Positions 14,489 to 16,900 of a DNA stretch of 16,900 nucleotides are shown piece by piece (within the stretch, counting starts at the first letter, position 1; each line of letters starts with the position of its first letter). The notes under the pieces are model-generated. The model ran no database searches. It was not told where the DNA came from and saw nothing but the letters and a program-made list of their open reading frames with translations. The DNA is from VFZS01 sp964353255 (GTDB taxonomy: Bacteria; Acidobacteriota; Terriglobia; Bryobacterales; Bryobacteraceae): positions 1-16,900 of the forward strand of contig CAYGVJ010000113.1 of assembly GCA_964353255.1 (NCBI GenBank). Direction: 5' to 3'. The translations under genes were made by a program, and so were the position numbers.

Positions 14489-14506
14489 GCCGGTTCTTTC
14501 ACGGCT

Positions 14507-16831
14507 ATGAGCATTCTGGCCCGAGCCGTCTTCTGCGAGGTCCTCTCCGGCGCTGTACTGGGCACGGTTCTGTTCACCTTCGTGCTCTTCCTCCAGCGGA
14601 TCGGGAGGCTGTTCGAGCTGCTGGTCCGCAGCTCGGCTCCGGTGGAGACGGTGGGGTACCTGTTTGTGCTGGTGCTGCCGCCGACGCTGGTGTTCACCCT
14701 GCCGGCCGGAACTCTGGTGGGCATCCTGATCGGACTGAGCCGCATGTCGGGCGACGGCGAGATCACCGGGATGCGCGCGGCGGGCGTGCCGGGGCGCCAG
14801 GTGGTGCCCCCGGTGCTCCTGTTCGCTGCGCTAGCCATGGGTGTCACCGGAGCGGCCTCGCTGTGGCTGAACCCGCTGGCCATTCGCGAGACCTATCGCG
14901 TGCTGAACCGGCTGGTGGCGGCGCAGTTGACCGCTGAGATCCAGCCCCGCATCTTCGAGGAGCAGTTCGGCCCCAATACGGTGCTCTACGTGGGCGACGT
15001 GATTCCCGGTCCCAGGGTGCGCTGGCGCAACGTGTTCCTGGCTGACCTGCGTCCGCCCCGGGAGCGCGCCTCCGGCGCCGGCGAAGTGGGCGACGCCCCG
15101 CGCATCACCCTGGCTCGGGAGGCTGTGGCCGTGCCCGACGTCGCCAACAACCGCATCCAGCTCTCGATGCGCGACGGCAGCACGCACGAGGCCGGCCGCG
15201 ACCCCAGCGAGTACTACAGCACGGCTTTCCCGCGCGGCGATCAGGCCTTGCAGGCGCCGCCGCCCGGGGAGGTGCACGCCCGGGCGTACGCGGAGATGGA
15301 TACCGGGCCGCTGTGGCGCGAGGCGCGCGGCTCGATCGACGCGCGCCTGGAGCTTCACCAGCGGCTGGCGTTGCCTCTGGCGTGCTTCCTGCTGGCTCTG
15401 GTGGGCGCTCCGCTGGGCTTGTCCTCGCGCAAGGCGGGTAAGTCGGCGGCGTTCGTGCTCACTGCGGCGCTGGCCTTCCTCTACTACATGGGCCTCATCA
15501 GCCTGATCGGCCTGGCGCGCCAGGGCACGCTGCCGGTCCCAGTGGCCGTGTGGATGCCGAACGCGGCCCTGGCGGTGGCCGGGCTGGTGCTGCTGGCCCG
15601 CCTGGAGAAACCCGGCGAGCGCGATCTGGTCGCCGCCGTCAAGAGCGCCGCGCAGGCCCTGGCGCAGCGCCTTCTGCGGAAGTGGGAACTGGCGCCGGCC
15701 GCGGTCGCCAACAGCGGCCAACTTCGGCGCGTGCCGCTGCTGCCCCAGATCCTGGATGCCTACATCCTGTCGGCCTTCCTGTTCTACTTCGGCCTGCTGC
15801 TGGCCAGCTTTGTCCTGCTGACCGACATCTTCACCTTCTTCGAGTTGCTGAGCGACATCGTCAAGAACCAGGTGGCGATGTCGAAGGTCTTCGCCTACCT
15901 GTTCTACCTCACCCCCAAGCTGATCTACGATTCGGCCCCCATCAGTGTGCTGGTGGCCGTGCTGGTCACCTTCGGGGTGATGAGCAAGCACAACGAGGTG
16001 ACGGCCTTCAAGGCCAGCGGCGTGAGCCTGCACCGCCTGGCGGTGCCGGTGCTGCTGGCCAGCGCCATGCTCAGCACGGCCCTGTTCGCGTTCGATCATT
16101 ACTACGTGCCCGGCGCCAACCGGCGGCAGGACGCCCTGCGCAACGAGATCAAGGGCCGCCCGGTGCAGACCTACCTCCGCCCGGACCGGAAGTGGATTTT
16201 CGGGCAGGGCCCGCGTATCTACTTCTACAAGTACTTCGACGCCGGGGAAGGCGTCATGGTGGGGGTCAGCGTCTACGAGCTGGACGGGGCGGCGTTCCGT
16301 CTGCGCCGGCACATCTCCGCCGAGCGCGCCCGCTGGGCGCGGAGTCTGCGCGCTTGGGTCTTCGAGAACGGCTGGACCCGCGACGTCCGGGGCGCCGGCG
16401 ACGCCAACTTCCGCCGGTTCGAGGTCGAGATCTTTCCCGAGCTGGCCGAGCCTCCAGGCTACTTCCTCAAGGAAGTCAAGCAGGACAAGCAGATGAACTT
16501 CCGCGAACTGGGGGCCTACATCCGCGAGCTGGGCCAGAGCGGCTTCGACACGGTGCGCCTGCGGGTGCAGCTTCAGAAGAAGTTCTCCGTGCCGCTGTTT
16601 GCGCTGATCATGGCGCTGATTTCGACGCCGTTTGCCTTCCTGACCGGCAGCCGCGGGGCCATGGCGGGGGTGGGAGTGAGCCTCGGCATCGCCATCGCCT
16701 ACTGGGCCTTGGGGCAGCTTTTCGAGCAGGTGGGCAACATCAACCTGCTGCCGGCGGCCCTGGCCGCCTGGTCGCCGGACGCCGTGTTCGCGCTGGCTGG
16801 GGTGTACCTGATGGCGCGGATGCGGACGTAA
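14507..16831 (+). CDS. LptF-LptG fusion, LPS export ABC transporter permease
   Basis: A 774-aa protein that contains both permease halves of the LptB2FG transporter, which extracts LPS from the inner membrane and feeds the periplasmic bridge. The N-terminal half (1-367) and C-terminal half (412-774) repeat the same motifs: SGDGEITGMRAAGVPGRQVV (81-100) against MSKHNEVTAFKASGVSLHRL (492-511), and LHQRLALPLACFLLALVGAP (283-302) against LQKKFSVPLFALIMALISTP in the second half. Each half has the YjgP/YjgQ plan: N-terminal helices, a periplasmic beta-jellyroll and C-terminal helices. The linker (368-411) is charged and helical (KSAAQALAQRLLRKW). Normal subunits are about 360 aa each. The ATG at 14507 follows the BIME arm directly, with no Shine-Dalgarno; no other in-frame start lies between it and the previous gene. 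lptB, lptC and lptA are not in the window. Confidence 0.93.
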   Translation: MSILARAVFCEVLSGAVLGTVLFTFVLFLQRIGRLFELLVRSSAPVETVGYLFVLVLPPTLVFTLPAGTLVGILIGLSRMSGDGEITGMRAAGVPGRQVVPPVLLFAALAMGVTGAASLWLNPLAIRETYRVLNRLVAAQLTAEIQPRIFEEQFGPNTVLYVGDVIPGPRVRWRNVFLADLRPPRERASGAGEVGDAPRITLAREAVAVPDVANNRIQLSMRDGSTHEAGRDPSEYYSTAFPRGDQALQAPPPGEVHARAYAEMDTGPLWREARGSIDARLELHQRLALPLACFLLALVGAPLGLSSRKAGKSAAFVLTAALAFLYYMGLISLIGLARQGTLPVPVAVWMPNAALAVAGLVLLARLEKPGERDLVAAVKSAAQALAQRLLRKWELAPAAVANSGQLRRVPLLPQILDAYILSAFLFYFGLLLASFVLLTDIFTFFELLSDIVKNQVAMSKVFAYLFYLTPKLIYDSAPISVLVAVLVTFGVMSKHNEVTAFKASGVSLHRLAVPVLLASAMLSTALFAFDHYYVPGANRRQDALRNEIKGRPVQTYLRPDRKWIFGQGPRIYFYKYFDAGEGVMVGVSVYELDGAAFRLRRHISAERARWARSLRAWVFENGWTRDVRGAGDANFRRFEVEIFPELAEPPGYFLKEVKQDKQMNFRELGAYIRELGQSGFDTVRLRVQLQKKFSVPLFALIMALISTPFAFLTGSRGAMAGVGVSLGIAIAYWALGQLFEQVGNINLLPAALAAWSPDAVFALAGVYLMARMRT

Positions 16832-16854
16832 ACCGTAAACCGGGACAGTACACT
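16828..16854. repeat. GTAAACC tandem pair and half-site related to the ligA palindrome
   Basis: GTAAACC is repeated in tandem (16828-16841), the first copy overlapping the lptFG stop. It is followed by CGGGACAGTACACT (16841-16854), whose reverse complement AGTGTACTGTCCCG matches 13 of 14 bases at 2905-2918 in the outer arm of the 105-bp element. No inverted partner was found between here and the window end. The remaining 46 bases to 16900 show no gene. Confidence 0.5.
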
Positions 16855-16900
16855 GAGCCTCTTGCAGAAATCGGCTGGCCGAAACATTTTCGTCAGGGAT

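Larger units (their letters stand above)
14382..14506. repeat. BIME-like element: two inverted REP units with 15-bp perfect ends
   Basis: AGCCGTGAAAGAACC (14382-14396) is perfectly inverted at 14492-14506. Each arm is followed inward by a GACAGGC/GCCTGTC hairpin, so the element is two copies of one unit in opposite orientation, with the GTGG heads facing each other 26 bases apart. Apart from an extra stretch of about 13 bases in the left unit, the units align with 22 of 24 bases identical over the hairpin plus CCAC head. The element fills nearly the whole gap between the TldE-like gene and lptFG, starting three bases after the stop and ending at the base before the ATG. Confidence 0.85.

Noticed and set aside
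12529..14883. 784-codon open frame on minus opposite the TldE-like gene
   Set aside because: It is the antisense shadow of a well-supported gene in high-GC DNA; its translation is low-complexity, rich in Arg, Gly, Gln and Ala, with no recognisable domain.
14831..16312. 493-codon minus frame within lptFG
   Set aside because: Composition (Gln, His, Arg, Gly-rich) and lack of any motif mark it as an antisense shadow of the permease.

Overview
The window is a GC-rich bacterial chromosomal segment with tightly packed genes. It encodes an LptF/LptG-type lipopolysaccharide exporter, an HlyD-type periplasmic adaptor and several exported proteins, so the cell is Gram-negative (diderm). The high GC, a one-gene LptF-LptG fusion, an exported TldD/TldE pair and a GTGG-headed palindromic repeat family would fit an Acidobacteriota (Bryobacterales/Solibacter-like) genome. 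That placement is inference: there is no rRNA or other phylogenetic marker here except ligA.

Layout. Positions 1-1883 (minus strand) hold an HlyD-family efflux adaptor followed six bases later by the 5' part of a Tat-exported protein that runs off the left edge. Divergent from it (plus strand) are a 111-aa protein of unknown function and an abutting 2H-phosphoesterase (2'-5' RNA ligase family) gene. These converge on NAD-dependent DNA ligase ligA (minus, 5013-2986), with a 105-bp nested palindrome between them that has supplied the last ligA codons. From 5014 to 5031 an 18-bp gap with a palindromic ATTATAAT separates ligA from a diacylglycerol-kinase-like lipid kinase, which overlaps a YdjM/DUF457 membrane hydrolase gene. 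A 37-aa one-helix membrane protein follows, converging stop-on-stop with a CpaE/TadZ-like ParA-family ATPase (minus). Divergent from that ATPase is a NarL/LuxR response regulator. A SAM-dependent O-methyltransferase, a VapBC-like toxin-antitoxin pair, an exported TldD/TldE-like peptidase pair, and the LptF-LptG fusion then run on the plus strand to 16831.

Themes. No complete multi-gene pathway is visible, but three threads cut across the genes. (1) A small REP/BIME-like repeat family, GTGG followed by GACAGGC...GCCTGTC, has three copies in two intergenic gaps; two form an inverted pair with a compensatory A-T to G-C change in the stem, and the pair ends exactly at the lptFG start codon. (2) Several start codons lack a Shine-Dalgarno sequence and lie 6-9 bases after a TAnnnT box, twice preceded by TGC, suggesting leaderless transcripts. 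(3) The envelope is the main functional subject: LPS export, lipid phosphorylation, efflux, periplasmic TldD/E, and a Tat-exported protein.

No tRNA, rRNA, CRISPR array, insertion sequence with transposase, or complete prophage was seen. The longest gene-free stretch is the 161 bases between the CpaE-like and LuxR-type genes.
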